Assembly: GCA_009731375.1 (NCBI GenBank) | Contig: BJOX01000182.1 | Location: 602,608-624,942 of the forward strand | Length of the DNA: 22,335 nt | From: Paulinella micropora | Lineage: Eukaryota; Cercozoa; Imbricatea; Euglyphida | Direction: 5' to 3' | Shown here: in pieces, positions 1 to 9,057 of the stretch | Layout of the letters: each line of letters starts with the position of its first letter | Numbering within the stretch: position 1 is the stretch's first letter | Translations under genes and position numbers: made by a program | The notes under the pieces: model-generated | Databases searched by the model: none | The model's input: the letters and a program-made list of their open reading frames with translations, nothing else | Told to the model about the DNA's origin: nothing

Positions 1-165
1 CTGCCAATTGCTGAGCCAAAAGGCCATGTGCATCCAGTCCTCCATTCCATAAGGAAAGTCTCCACACCAATCGGTGGAATAAAGGAAGTGACGGCATAGA
101 ACATTTCTCTAGGAGCTTTATACCAAGCAGCCCATGGAAAGGGACCGATGGCCTATGTACTCCCC

Positions 166-263
<98 letters not shown>

Positions 264-321
264 CTAAATCCCACGCCGTGGAGAGCCAGGGGGACACTTG
301 GTAGATATCGTCGAAGCTATC

Positions 322-406
<85 letters not shown>
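1..406. repeat. Non-genic lead-in with AAT, ATC and TTA microsatellites
   Basis: I see no gene here. Bases 1-166 look like ordinary unique sequence. A run of AAT/GAT triplets fills about 167-261, ATC triplets fill about 324-356, and TTA triplets fill about 357-405. The last tract directly abuts the tRNA-like sequence that follows, so it may be the tail or target microsatellite of a short retroelement. Confidence 0.8.
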
Positions 407-676
407 GGACACCGTGATAGCCCAGTGGTCAAGTTCTACCATCTGGGCCCTGTCGCCAGTTCGATTCCCGTCGGTGCCACCAGTATTTTCATTGAACATA
501 CCGGTCTATTTCTGGACCAGTATTTTCATTGAACATACCGGCCCGTCTGGAAGTGTTGGAACTGCCCTTGCGGGGGTGTCATTAGAGCTTATCGTCAATT
601 CTTCGTACTCCCCTCACGGGTGAGACGATGGAGGCGCATGTGCAGAAATGCATCAGCCATTGACAGAGAAGCACTA

Positions 677-707
<31 letters not shown>

Positions 708-735
708 TAATATTAATAATATTATTATTATCCCT
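407..735 (+). mobile_element. tRNA-derived SINE-like element
   Basis: Seen: a perfect Pol III A box (TAGCCCAGTGG, 418-428) and, 40 bases downstream, a B box (AGTTCGATTCC, 458-468). The bases just before the A box and just after the B box can pair like a tRNA acceptor stem at six of seven positions, and CCA is encoded at the expected 3' end. The T and anticodon arms pair poorly, so this is not a working tRNA. The body continues to an ATT microsatellite near 673-735, as expected of a tail. Family knowledge: tRNA head, unrelated body and simple-repeat tail define tRNA-derived SINEs. The 3' end of the unit is my inference. The last part (from 621) recurs at 2187. Confidence 0.6.
479..541 (+). repeat. 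26-bp direct repeat inside the SINE-like body
   Basis: The same 26 bases, beginning accagtattttc, occur at 479-504 and 516-541, a 37-base step, directly after the tRNA-like head. Such a short tandem duplication could have arisen by template slippage during reverse transcription, or could be a diagnostic body repeat of this SINE family. Confidence 0.85.
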
Positions 736-821
736 GAAAGGTGTTGGTCAAGGGGCTGGGGGGTTTGGGGGGAGGGGGAAAATGAAAATTGTGTACCCCC
801 CCACCATTTCGGCACCCCTGT
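621..821 (+). repeat. Composite repeat copy 1, ATT-bearing lead segment
   Basis: Starting at tgagacgatggaggcgcatg, this segment runs through an ATT microsatellite and a G-rich stretch to the first satellite monomer. The same order of blocks recurs from 2187. No ORF here looks coding; the short frames consist of microsatellite translation. Confidence 0.75.
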
Positions 822-1510
822 CGGAATAAATCATGGTTTGTGGGAACGAGGAGGGGTTGGGAGCTAATATTTGCAGGGTGGCTAGCCCCACGATGTTGAT
901 GCTGATATGATTTTTTTGGAAACGCAAATATTGACGTTAGGGGAGTGTCCTGAATGCCAAATTTCCTTGTTTTTTTTCGCACCCCAATCGGAATAAATCA
1001 TGGTTTGTGTGAACCAGGAGGAGTTGGGAGCTCATATTGGCAGGGTAGCTAGCCTCAGACTCGATCTTGATGCTGATATAATTTCTTTGGAATTCACGCT
1101 AATATTTGCGTTAGGGCAGTGTCCTGAATGCCAGAATTCCTGGTTTTTTTGGCCTTTTCTTGCACCGCCCATCGGAATAAATCATGTTTTGTGGGGACGA
1201 GGAGGAGTTGGGAGCTCATATTGGCAGGGTGGTTAGCCCCAGACTCGATCTTGATGCTGGTATCATTTTTTTGGAATTCACGCAAACATTTGCGTTAGGG
1301 GAGTGTCTTGAATGCCAAATTTCCTTGTTTTTTTGGCCTTTTTTATCGGAATAAATCGTGGTTTGTGGGAACCAGGAGGAGCTGGGAGATCATATTGGCA
1401 GGGTGGTCAGCCCCAGACTCGATGCTGGTACTGATATAATTTTTTTGGAATTCACGCAAATATTTGCGTTAGGGGAGTGTCCTGTGCCAAATTTCCTTGT
1501 TTTTTGGCAG
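822..1510 (+). repeat. Satellite array 1 (four monomers, 165-185 bp)
   Basis: Four imperfect tandem monomers begin with ggaataaatcatggtttg-like bases at 822, 989, 1173 and 1347 (steps 167, 184 and 174). Each carries, in order, a gttgggagct(c/a)atat block, a tagcc(c)cagactcgat block, a run of T, a 16-bp palindrome centred on caaatatttg, and gttagggg(a)gtgtcctgaatgcc. The short ORFs on both strands follow the repeat period and are not genes. The monomer length is close to a nucleosome repeat, as in many satellites. Confidence 0.9.
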
Positions 1511-1895
1511 TACTTGCCGGTGCCACCGGCCAATGAACGTACCCTGTCGACGGGGCAGGGGGGGTCCGGGAGGCCCTCCCCACGGGAACCCCAGCCCTGT
1601 GATTGTACGTACCCGTTCTGGTCGCGGGTGGCACCTACACCTGACAATTGAGGTTTTTTTGTCAGCAGGCGCCCTTTGCGGTACCTCCGGCAATTCAACG
1701 TACCCTGTCGAAGCGAAAGGGGGGGTCCGGGGGAGCCCTGCGATGGCCGCGGGTGGCACCCACACCTGAAAATTGAGGTTTTTTGCCACCAGGCGCCCTT
1801 TGCGGCACCTCCGGCAATTCAACGTACCCTGTCGAAGGGAAAGAGGGCGGGAGGGGAGGGGGGGGGGGGGGGGCCGGGGGGCCCCCCAAAAAAGG
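1511..1895 (+). repeat. GC-rich tandem repeat block 1 (about 126 bp unit)
   Basis: Repeating elements include aattgaggttttttt (1645 and 1771, a 126-base step) and cggcaattcaacgtaccctg followed by tcgaag and a G-rich run. The block ends in a long G run at the assembly gap. It resembles the block at 2936-3480, so the satellite and the GC-rich repeat travel together. Confidence 0.8.
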
Positions 1896-2186
1896 NNNNN
1901 NNNNNNNNNNNNNNNNNNNNNNNNNNNNNNNNNNNNNNNNNNNNNNNNNNNNNNNNNNNNNNNNNNNNNNNNNNNNNNNNNNNNNNNNNNNNNNNNNNNN
2001 NNNNNNNNNNNNNNNNNNNNNNNNNNNNNNNNNNNNNNNNNNNNNNNNNNNNNNNNNNNNNNNNNNNNNNNNNNNNNNNNNNNNNNNNNNNNNNNNNNNN
2101 NNNNNNNNNNNNNNNNNNNNNNNNNNNNNNNNNNNNNNNNNNNNNNNNNNNNNNNNNNNNNNNNNNNNNNNNNNNNNNNNNNNNNN
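1896..2186. other. Assembly gap (291 N)
   Basis: Unsequenced. It is flanked on the left by a G run and on the right by the start of the second composite repeat copy, so the gap probably hides more of the same repeat. Confidence 0.99.
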
Positions 2187-2240
2187 TGAGACGATGGAGG
2201 CGCATGTGCAGAAATGCATCAGCCATTGACAGAGAAGCAC

Positions 2241-2312
<72 letters not shown>

Positions 2313-2412
2313 CCCTGAAAGGTGTTGGAGTAGGGGGTGGGGGTTTTGGGGGGAGGGGGAAAATGAAAATTGTGTACCCCCCCCCCCACACCCCGCATTT
2401 TCGCACCCCTGT
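2187..2412 (+). repeat. Composite repeat copy 2, lead segment
   Basis: Second copy of the segment that starts at 621, with a longer ATT tract (about 2239-2312) and the same G-rich sequence before the satellite. The flank differs from copy 1 by small indels and mainly by microsatellite length. Confidence 0.85.
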
Positions 2413-2935
2413 TGGAATAAATCACGGTTTGTGGGAACGAGGAGTTGGGAGCTAATATTTGCAGGGTGGCTAGCCCCAGACTCGATGTTGGTGCTGATAT
2501 AATTTTTTTGAAATTCACGCAAATATTTGCGTTAGGGGATCGTCCTGAATGCCAAAATTCCTTGTTTTTTTCTGCACCCCTGTCGGAATAAATCATGGTT
2601 TGTGGGAACCAGGAGTTGGGAGCTCATATTTGCAGGGTGGCTAGCCCCAGACTCGATGTTGATGCTGATATAGTTTTTTTGGAATTCACGCAAATATTTG
2701 CGTTAGGGGAGTGTCCTGAATGCGAAAATTCCTTGTTTTTTTAGCCTATTTTCTGCTCTCCCATCGGAATAAATCATGGTTTGTGTGAACCAGGAAGAGT
2801 TGGGAGCTCATATTGACAGGGTGGCTAGCACCAGACTCGATGTTGATGCTGATATAGTTTTTTTTGAATTCACGCAAACGTTTGCGTTAGGGGAGTGTCC
2901 TGAATGCCAAAATTCCCTGTTTTTTGGAGTACTTG
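2413..2935 (+). repeat. Satellite array 2 (three monomers)
   Basis: Monomers start at 2413, 2584 and 2765 (steps 171 and 181) and match array 1. All three carry a perfect 16-bp palindrome at 2517-2532, 2688-2703 and 2872-2887. In the last one the two central bases are changed so that the palindrome is kept. Confidence 0.9.
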
Positions 2936-3480
2936 CCGGTACCTCCTGCAATTGAACGTTCGACGGGGCAGGGGGGGTCCGGGGGGGCCTCTCCCCGGGA
3001 GCCCAAGCCCTGCAAGTGTACGTACCGTTTTGGTCGCGGGTGGCACCCACACCAGAAAATTGAGGTCTTTTTGCCACAAGGTGCCGTTTGCGCACACCAA
3101 AGAGCGGCTGATATTTGGTTTATCTGACACTTCTTGGTGAGCTCTCTTCGAAAATATAAAAATTGTGACGCCGGGTGGCCTACACACCGGGAAATTGAGG
3201 TTTTTGCGCCACCAGGCGCCGTTTGCGCACACCAGAGGGAGTTTGAGGCTGATGTTTGGTGTACCCGACATCTCTAGATGCGCTCTCTCCGGAGATAAAA
3301 AGTTTTGGTGGCGGGTGGCACGAAAACCAGAGATTTTAGGTTTTTGTGCCACCAGAGCTTACACTTGCGTTCTGCTGGTACCTCCGGCAATTGAACGTAC
3401 CCTGTCGACGGGAAAGGGGGGTCCGGGGGGCCCTCCCCCCGGGAACCCCAGCCCGAAGGGGGGGGGGGGGGGGGGGGGGG
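2936..3480 (+). repeat. GC-rich tandem repeat block 2 (about 133 bp unit)
   Basis: Contains repeated attgaggt(c)tttt (about 3058 and 3192), ccaccaggcgccgtttgcgc-like and cggcaattgaacgtaccctg elements, and ends in a long G run near 3457-3480. The arrangement mirrors 1511-1895. I see no credible ORF. Confidence 0.8.
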
Positions 3481-3528
3481 CGCGAAGCCCACCGCAAACC
3501 ATCCTTTCAGGTGTTGGCGCAGCCCCTA

Positions 3529-3530
<2 letters not shown>

Positions 3531-3605
<75 letters not shown>

Positions 3606-3643
3606 CACCATCTCCAACATCAGCATCATCATCATCATCATCA

Positions 3644-3725
<82 letters not shown>
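3531..3725. repeat. TTA / ATC / TTA microsatellite
   Basis: Nearly uninterrupted TTA triplets (about 3531-3604 and 3646-3724) flank a short ATC block. If the adjacent minus-strand sulfotransferase exon is spliced as proposed, this tract lies in its first intron, starting within about 30 bases of the donor. Confidence 0.95.
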
Positions 3726-3751
3726 TTCTCCATGTCATCTTCGCAAAGTAC

Positions 3752-3900
3752 CTGTAGTCTCCTCCCGTTCGCAGCTGATGGCAGATGTTCTGCAGCAAGG
3801 TTGTGCCAGTCTTCGGAGCGGTCGCGATGATGATGTCATCTGGTGCGGGCACGAATGTAGCAGCCATGTTGCGGGAGCGCTCAGAGTGGCCAGTGGTCAT
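3752..3900 (-). CDS. Sulfotransferase, N-terminal exon (partial gene)
   Basis: Reading the minus strand from the ATG at 3900 gives 49 residues with the motif APKTGTTLLQNICHQLRTGG. In sulfotransferases this loop (PKSGT or PKTGT) binds the 5'-phosphosulfate end of the donor PAPS, and a hydrophobic strand (DDIIIATA here) precedes it. The enzyme family transfers sulfate from PAPS to a hydroxyl or amine acceptor; the acceptor cannot be told from this exon. The exon should end at 3752, where CAG|GTAC forms a splice donor and the frame runs into a TTA microsatellite. The remaining exons, including the 3' phosphate-binding region, must lie at lower coordinates and I do not find them in this window. 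A second ATG at residue 12 is an alternative start. A gene fragment is possible. Confidence 0.75.
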
Positions 3901-3909
3901 GATCTAAGG

Positions 3910-4335
<426 letters not shown>

Positions 4336-4369
4336 CGATCCGAGTTGCTGTACTCCAATAAATTAGTGC

Positions 4370-4828
4370 TTAGCTTGTTTTATGATTGTTGCTAACGATA
4401 TCAAAATCAATTAAAATTTTGAACAAAATTGTTTGTACCATGGGGCGCACGCCAATCACGTGTGCGATGCTGTCTCGTAGCTCACGTGGGGCATGGTTGG
4501 CGGGAGTGGTCAGCACGTGCAGCTTGTAGTTGCCAGGAGGCAGTTGGTCGTTCAGAGCAATTGGCTTCTTCCTGATGTCCTTTAACATCATGCGAGCCCA
4601 GTAAGGCAGCTTTAAGCGGAGACGTAACACCTCTTCTAGCGACTGTGTTGTATTGCCTGGCCGAATTTTCAACTTGGCCCATCTGAAGTTGAATGCGATA
4701 CGCACGACGGTGTGGTATCTCTGTTCAGGCTGTCCGGGAGTGGCCACTGCTGGCTGAGCCTGCAGCTGTACTGGCCGTAGTTGTTGCTCTTGCTGCTGCT
4801 GCGGTTGCTGCGGCTGCTGTTGCTGCAG

Positions 4829-4860
<32 letters not shown>

Positions 4861-4952
4861 GCTGCTGCTGTTGTTGCTGCTGCTGCTGCTGCGGTTGCTG
4901 CTGTTGTTGCGGCTGTGGTTGCTGTGGTTGCTGTGGTTGTTGCTGTTGTTCC

Positions 4953-4998
<46 letters not shown>

Positions 4999-5090
4999 GC
5001 TGTTGTTGTTGTTGTTGTTGTTGTTGTTTCTGTTGTTGTTGTTGCTGCTGCTGCAGCTGCTGCTTCAGAACTGTCGAGGCAGGACTTCGA

Positions 5091-5121
<31 letters not shown>

Positions 5122-5473
5122 GCTGTTGCTGCTGCTGCTCCAGAACTACGCCGTACCCAACATCGAATCCGGCATCACGTAATTTGCCAGAAATAACCGG
5201 CGAGCTCCCACCCGCCTTTTGGCTTCCTGCCCTCTCCGGCCCGGCCCGATGGACAACGGTGGGGGACAGCCCCGTAATTTGTCCGTTTTCTGCGGCGTGT
5301 GCCTGGTCCGGTCGGTCCGGCTGTTGTTGCGCAGCAAGACCGTTACCTTCAACCGTAACCGCCAGCTGCTCGAATCCGATCGAAATCTCGCGCGGGGAGG
5401 GGCTGAAACGGTTGCGCGACTCGCCACGTGGGGAGGGGCTGAAACGGTTGCGCGACTCATCACGCGGGGACCG
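4370..5473 (-). CDS. Gln-rich protein, last exon
   Basis: The minus-strand frame is open from 5488 to the TAA at 4370-4372 with no ATG, so this is a terminal exon and not a complete gene. A strong acceptor (tgtctgtctgcgcag) places its start at 5473 in phase 0. The 367 residues comprise an Arg/Ser/Pro segment with RNRFSPSP twice, an Ala/Gly linker, about 120 residues of mixed CAA/CAG poly-Gln (about 4781-5137, interrupted by HRSPASTVLK), and a compact C-terminal region of about 120 residues containing VVRIAFNFRWAKLKI and LPPGNYKLHVLTT. The alternation of strands and one helix in the last region recalls a ubiquitin-like fold, but that is a guess. The mixed codon use and the ordered flanks argue for a real protein and not just a translated microsatellite. 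The function is not recognised; poly-Gln tracts are common in transcription and RNA regulators. Confidence 0.6.
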
Positions 5474-6013
5474 CTGCGCAGACAGACATTACAAACACAC
5501 GCTCATAAAGATGTTGTTACTACGCCTATGAAAAATGAGTAAAAGTGCTTGATCCTTGGTGCATGGCTTTCGTACTAACTTGTTGAAAACACTCACTAAG
5601 AGCTTCGTAATGAGCCATGACACAGATTTCTGGACACACAATTATTGCTCAAGAATGAGCGCTTGAAGATATTTCTTATTGGGAGTAGCATAGCGTGGGG
5701 GGAAAAGGCACACTGACAGAGTAACGCACATACCAAAGAACACTCCTTATTCCACAAGGGAGAAGGAGAAGAGGAAGAGAAGGAGAAAGGAAGAGAAGGA
5801 GGAGGAGGAGGAGGAGGAGGAGGAGGAGGAGGAGGAGAAGGAGAGAGAGAAGGAGAAGGAGAAGGAGAAGAAGGAGAAGGAGAAGGAGGAGGAGGAGGAG
5901 GAGAAGGAGGAGGAGGAGGAGAAGAAGAAGAAGAAGAAGAAGAAGAAGAAGAAGAAGAAGAAGAAGAAGAAGAAGAAGAAGAAGAAGAAGAAGAAGAAGA
6001 AGANNNNNNNNNN

Positions 6014-6046
<33 letters not shown>

Positions 6047-6056
6047 CAACAACAAC

Positions 6057-6123
<67 letters not shown>

Positions 6124-6343
6124 GTAGCAATAATAGTAGTAGTAGTAATAGCCATGATAATGACTTGGATTTTGCAGGAACTTCTGGAAAAACGTTGGGA
6201 CCCTATTAGCAAAGCAAATATTATCCTAGTTTGATTGGACTTTAAAGATTAGAATCTTGTATGAACAAACAACAAAAACTTTACCAATTATAACATGGTA
6301 ATTTGCATGGATAAAGAAATCGCACATAACCTTCAATACTTAC
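5474..6343 (-). repeat. Proposed intron of the Gln-rich gene with GGA/AAG and AAT microsatellites
   Basis: The minus-strand GTAAGT donor is at 6343-6338 and the acceptor AG at 5475-5474. Within it, GGA/GAGAAG triplets fill about 5758-5915, AAG triplets 5916-6003, and AAT triplets with a short AAC block 6014-6121. Bases 5510-5750 and 6130-6337 look like ordinary intron sequence, and I see no gene there. Confidence 0.55.
6004..6013. other. Assembly gap (10 N)
   Basis: Nominal gap between an AAG tract and an AAT tract. The true length is unknown. Confidence 0.99.
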
Positions 6344-6419
6344 CTCATAATCTTCGCGTTCAACTGCGGTCGTCAGCACCAGCTTGTACTTCTGGTCGCA
6401 AATGATGAAATGCGGGCGC
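6344..6419 (-). CDS. Gln-rich gene, internal exon
   Basis: On the minus strand TTTGTAG precedes, and GAG|GTAAGT ends, a 76-base exon. Only one frame is open: it starts with the last base of a split codon and then gives RPHFIICDQKYKLVLTTAVE and five more residues, ending exactly on a codon. That phase-0 end fits the phase-0 start of the exon at 5473. The core DQKYKLVLTTA resembles the LPPGNYKLHVLTT stretch in the last exon, which might reflect a repeated domain. The exon is too short to appear in an ORF scan. The splice signals are seen directly; the join is inferred. Confidence 0.5.
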
Positions 6420-6537
6420 CTACAAATTTCCCGATTTGAAATCAATACATTTTGTCAACATTGCAGTGGAATAATGTTGAGGGGACCTTTCTGAGATTTG
6501 TTCGACGTTGACACGCAGAAAAGGACCTGAAAGGGAA

Positions 6538-6978
6538 AGAAGAAGAAGAAGAAGAAGAAGAAGAAGAAGAAGAAGAAGAAGAAGAAGAAGAAGAAGAAGA
6601 AGAAGAAGAAGAAGAAGAAGAAGAAGAAGAAGAAGAAGAAGAAGAAGAAGGAGGAGGAGGAGGAGGAAGAGGAGGAGGAGGAGGAGGAGGAGAAGGAGGA
6701 AGAAGAAGAAGGAGGAGGAGGAGGAGGAGGAGAGAAGAAGAAGAAAAGAAGAAGAAGAAGAAGAAGAAGAAGAAGAAGAAGAAGAAGAAGAAGGAGAAGG
6801 AGAAGAAGAAGGAGAAGAAGAAGAAGAAGAAGAAGAAGAAGAAGAAGAAGAAGAAGAAGAAGAAGAAGAAGAAAGAAACAACAACAAAAACAAGAAGAAA
6901 GTAAAAGGGGGGGGGAGGAGGAATGAGAAGAAGAAGAAGAAGAAGAAGAAGAAGAAGAAGAAGAAGAAGACGAAGAAG

Positions 6979-7062
<84 letters not shown>

Positions 7063-7228
7063 ATATTAGTGGTTGTGAAAAAGGAAGGAAGGAAGGAATG
7101 ATGAATGAATGAAGGAAGGAAAAGAACCAAAGACAAGAAATACAAGAAAAGAAAAAGAAAAAAAAAAAAAGAAAAAGAAAGAAAGAAAGAAAGAAAGAAA
7201 GAAAAGAAAAAAAGAAAAAAGAAAAGAA

Positions 7229-7280
<52 letters not shown>

Positions 7281-7788
7281 AAAAGAAAAGGAAAGGAGAA
7301 TAAAGGAAAACAAAAGAAAAGAAAAAAAAAGGAAAGCGAGAAAGAAAGAAAGAAAAGAAAAGAAACGAAACGAAACGAAAAGGAAAGGAAAGGAAAGGAA
7401 AGGAAAGGAAAGGAAAAGAAAAGAAAAGAAAAGAAAAGAAAGGAAGGAAAGAAAGAAAGGAAAGAGAAAGAAAGAAAGAGAAAGAAAGAAAGAAAGAAAG
7501 AAGGAAGGAAGGAAGGAAGAAAGGAAGAAAGGAAAGGAAAGGAAAGGAAAGGAAAGGAAAGGAAAGGGAAGGGAAGGGAAGGGAAGGGAAGGGAAGGAAA
7601 GAAAAGAACAGAACAGAACAGAACAGAAAAGAACAGAAGAACAGAACAGAACAGAACAGAACAAAACAGAACAGAACATAACAGAAAAGAAAAGAAAAGA
7701 AAGAAAAGAAAGAAAAGAAAAGAAAGAAAGAAAGAAAGAAAGAAAGGAAGGAAGGAAGGAAGGAAGGAAGGAAAGAAAGAAAGAAGGA

Positions 7789-7819
<31 letters not shown>

Positions 7820-7860
7820 GAAAGAAAGAAGAAAGGAAGAAAGCAAGAAAGCAAGCGAGC

Positions 7861-7939
<79 letters not shown>

Positions 7940-8040
7940 GAAAGAAAGAAAGGAAAGAAAGACCGGCCAGTTGTTTTAATAAAAGAAAGAAAGAAAGAAA
8001 GATCCCCCGAAAAAAGAGAAAGAAAGAAAGAAAGAAATGA
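6538..8040 (+). repeat. Long polypurine tract (AAG, GGA, AAAG, AAGG and pentanucleotide arrays)
   Basis: About 1.5 kb is almost pure A and G on the plus strand, broken mainly by a TAG-triplet block (about 7009-7062). Blocks in order are AAG/GGA triplets (6538-7008), AAAG tetramers (about 7140-7285), then pentanucleotide arrays of GAAAC, GGAAA, GAAAA, GGGAA and GAACA type (about 7360-7700), then AAGG and AAAG tetramers to about 8035. If the minus-strand gene model is right, the tract lies in its intron. The very long Phe/Ser/Leu or Lys/Glu/Arg frames are microsatellite translation and not genes. Confidence 0.95.
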
Positions 8041-8110
8041 TGACAAGAGCTTTGGATGGGGGGTAAAGAGAGGCAAGAAACGAGTGGGCGAGAGAGGAAA
8101 AGGGAATTAC

Positions 8111-8153
8111 CGCCTTCCTTTCTCGTTCAATTGTAGCCTTCCTTTCAGCCATA
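8111..8153 (-). CDS. Gln-rich gene, candidate upstream exon
   Basis: A good minus-strand acceptor (gcatttttcttgccag) ends at 8154, and GCG|GTAATT gives a donor at 8110. The 43-base exon read with two leading split bases gives WLKGRLQLNEKGR and leaves two bases. These combine with the single leading base of the exon at 6419 to keep the frame, so the phase matches across about 1.7 kb of microsatellite intron. The combined segment has a strand-rich, Arg-rich look that loosely recalls a PH-type domain, but that is weak. An alternative frame (MAERKATIERERKA) has an ATG but the wrong phase for the next exon. Confidence 0.35.
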
Positions 8154-8915
8154 CTGGCAAGAAAAATGCCTAGGAACAGCGATATCAAATACTAGAAGGG
8201 CATGATACAAGAAATTTTGCGAGAGCAAACGATAAGAGGACAGAAACCGAAATATTACGACATGTTTTTTTGTCTGTGTTTCAGGAGGCATTTTGCATAT
8301 CATCCGAATCGCTTCCAAATTATTTGCCAAGATCCTCCGCCAGGACGTTTTTTTCATTGTTGGCACACAGGTTCATATGTAAAGCTGATTATAGAATTGA
8401 TTATATGCATGAATTAGTTAGTGATATAGCGCAAGCATCCATGTTATCAAGTTAATATCAAGTATCATCTGTGTGATTTCGTGCAAGTCTTCACATTCAC
8501 CGACAAGACTTGCATTTCGAGGAAGAAAAAGGCATGAGGAAGAAGAGATATTTACGTGCCATGGCACAACAGTTCTGTCTCACAACACATATACATGTAC
8601 GAAAATATATTTACGCAGGTGTGTGTTGCTGCAAAATCATGTGTGATTTGTTTGCTTGTTTACTGTTCTTGCTTGTTTGTTTGTTTATTTGTTGTTCGTT
8701 TATTTTCCACGGTTTGCTCATTTGTTTGCTTGTGTTTGTTTATTCCTGATCATCTGATTTTTTTTTTTTTTTTTTTTTTTTTTGGTGGCTCCCATCATTT
8801 CCCTATCTGCCAGCCTATCTGTTACATCCGAGACCTGGATATGAGAGACAAAAGATCGAGAAAGAGAGTTACTTGTCGATGTTTTTTATGCGATGCCGTC
8901 TGTGTTTGAGCGCAG
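8154..8915. other. No firm gene; one weak minus-strand reading and a poly-T run
   Basis: A minus-strand stretch from an ATG near 8366 to about 8285 reads protein-like (SWRRILANNLEAIRMICK). I find no acceptor and no phase-compatible donor, so it stays unassigned. Bases 8758-8783 are almost pure T. The short plus-strand frames at 8510-8910 are not convincing. Confidence 0.5.
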
Positions 8916-9006
8916 ATGATTGATCCAGTGTTGGGTGACGCGGCGTCAAGCATTCGAGGCATGTCCTATGAAACGCTGGGCCTCTACACCGTCGGACTCA
9001 TCGGCG
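8916..9006 (+). CDS. Candidate exon of a small membrane protein
   Basis: The frame opens just upstream (a stop at 8907) and is preceded by an acceptor-like gtctgtgtttgagcgcag. It reads MIDPVLGDAASSIRGM, then SYETLGLYTVGLIGG, and runs out into AAAG microsatellite. Ending at 9006 leaves one base, which matches the exon at 10131; the donor would be GTCTGT, which is weak. A second possible donor is at 9021 (GTGGAG, phase 0). The last 12 residues are hydrophobic. ATG at 8916 could be the true start or an internal Met. I do not recognise the protein. Confidence 0.35.
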
Positions 9007-9026
9007 GTCTGTCTCTCTCGGTGGAG

Positions 9027-9057
<31 letters not shown>

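Noticed and set aside
405-480. A functional tRNA gene
   Set aside because: The A and B boxes are intact, but the T arm and anticodon arm do not pair, so a SINE head or tRNA pseudogene is more likely.
4693-5196. Plus-strand Ala/Val- or Leu-rich frames opposite the Gln tract
   Set aside because: They are the antisense of the CAA/CAG repeat. The minus frame is preferred because its non-repeat flanks read as ordinary protein and have a phase-matched acceptor.
6420-8076. Very long open frames on both strands (up to 480 codons)
   Set aside because: They consist of translated triplet, tetramer and pentamer microsatellites (Phe/Ser/Leu or Lys/Glu/Arg) and have no sequence of ordinary composition.
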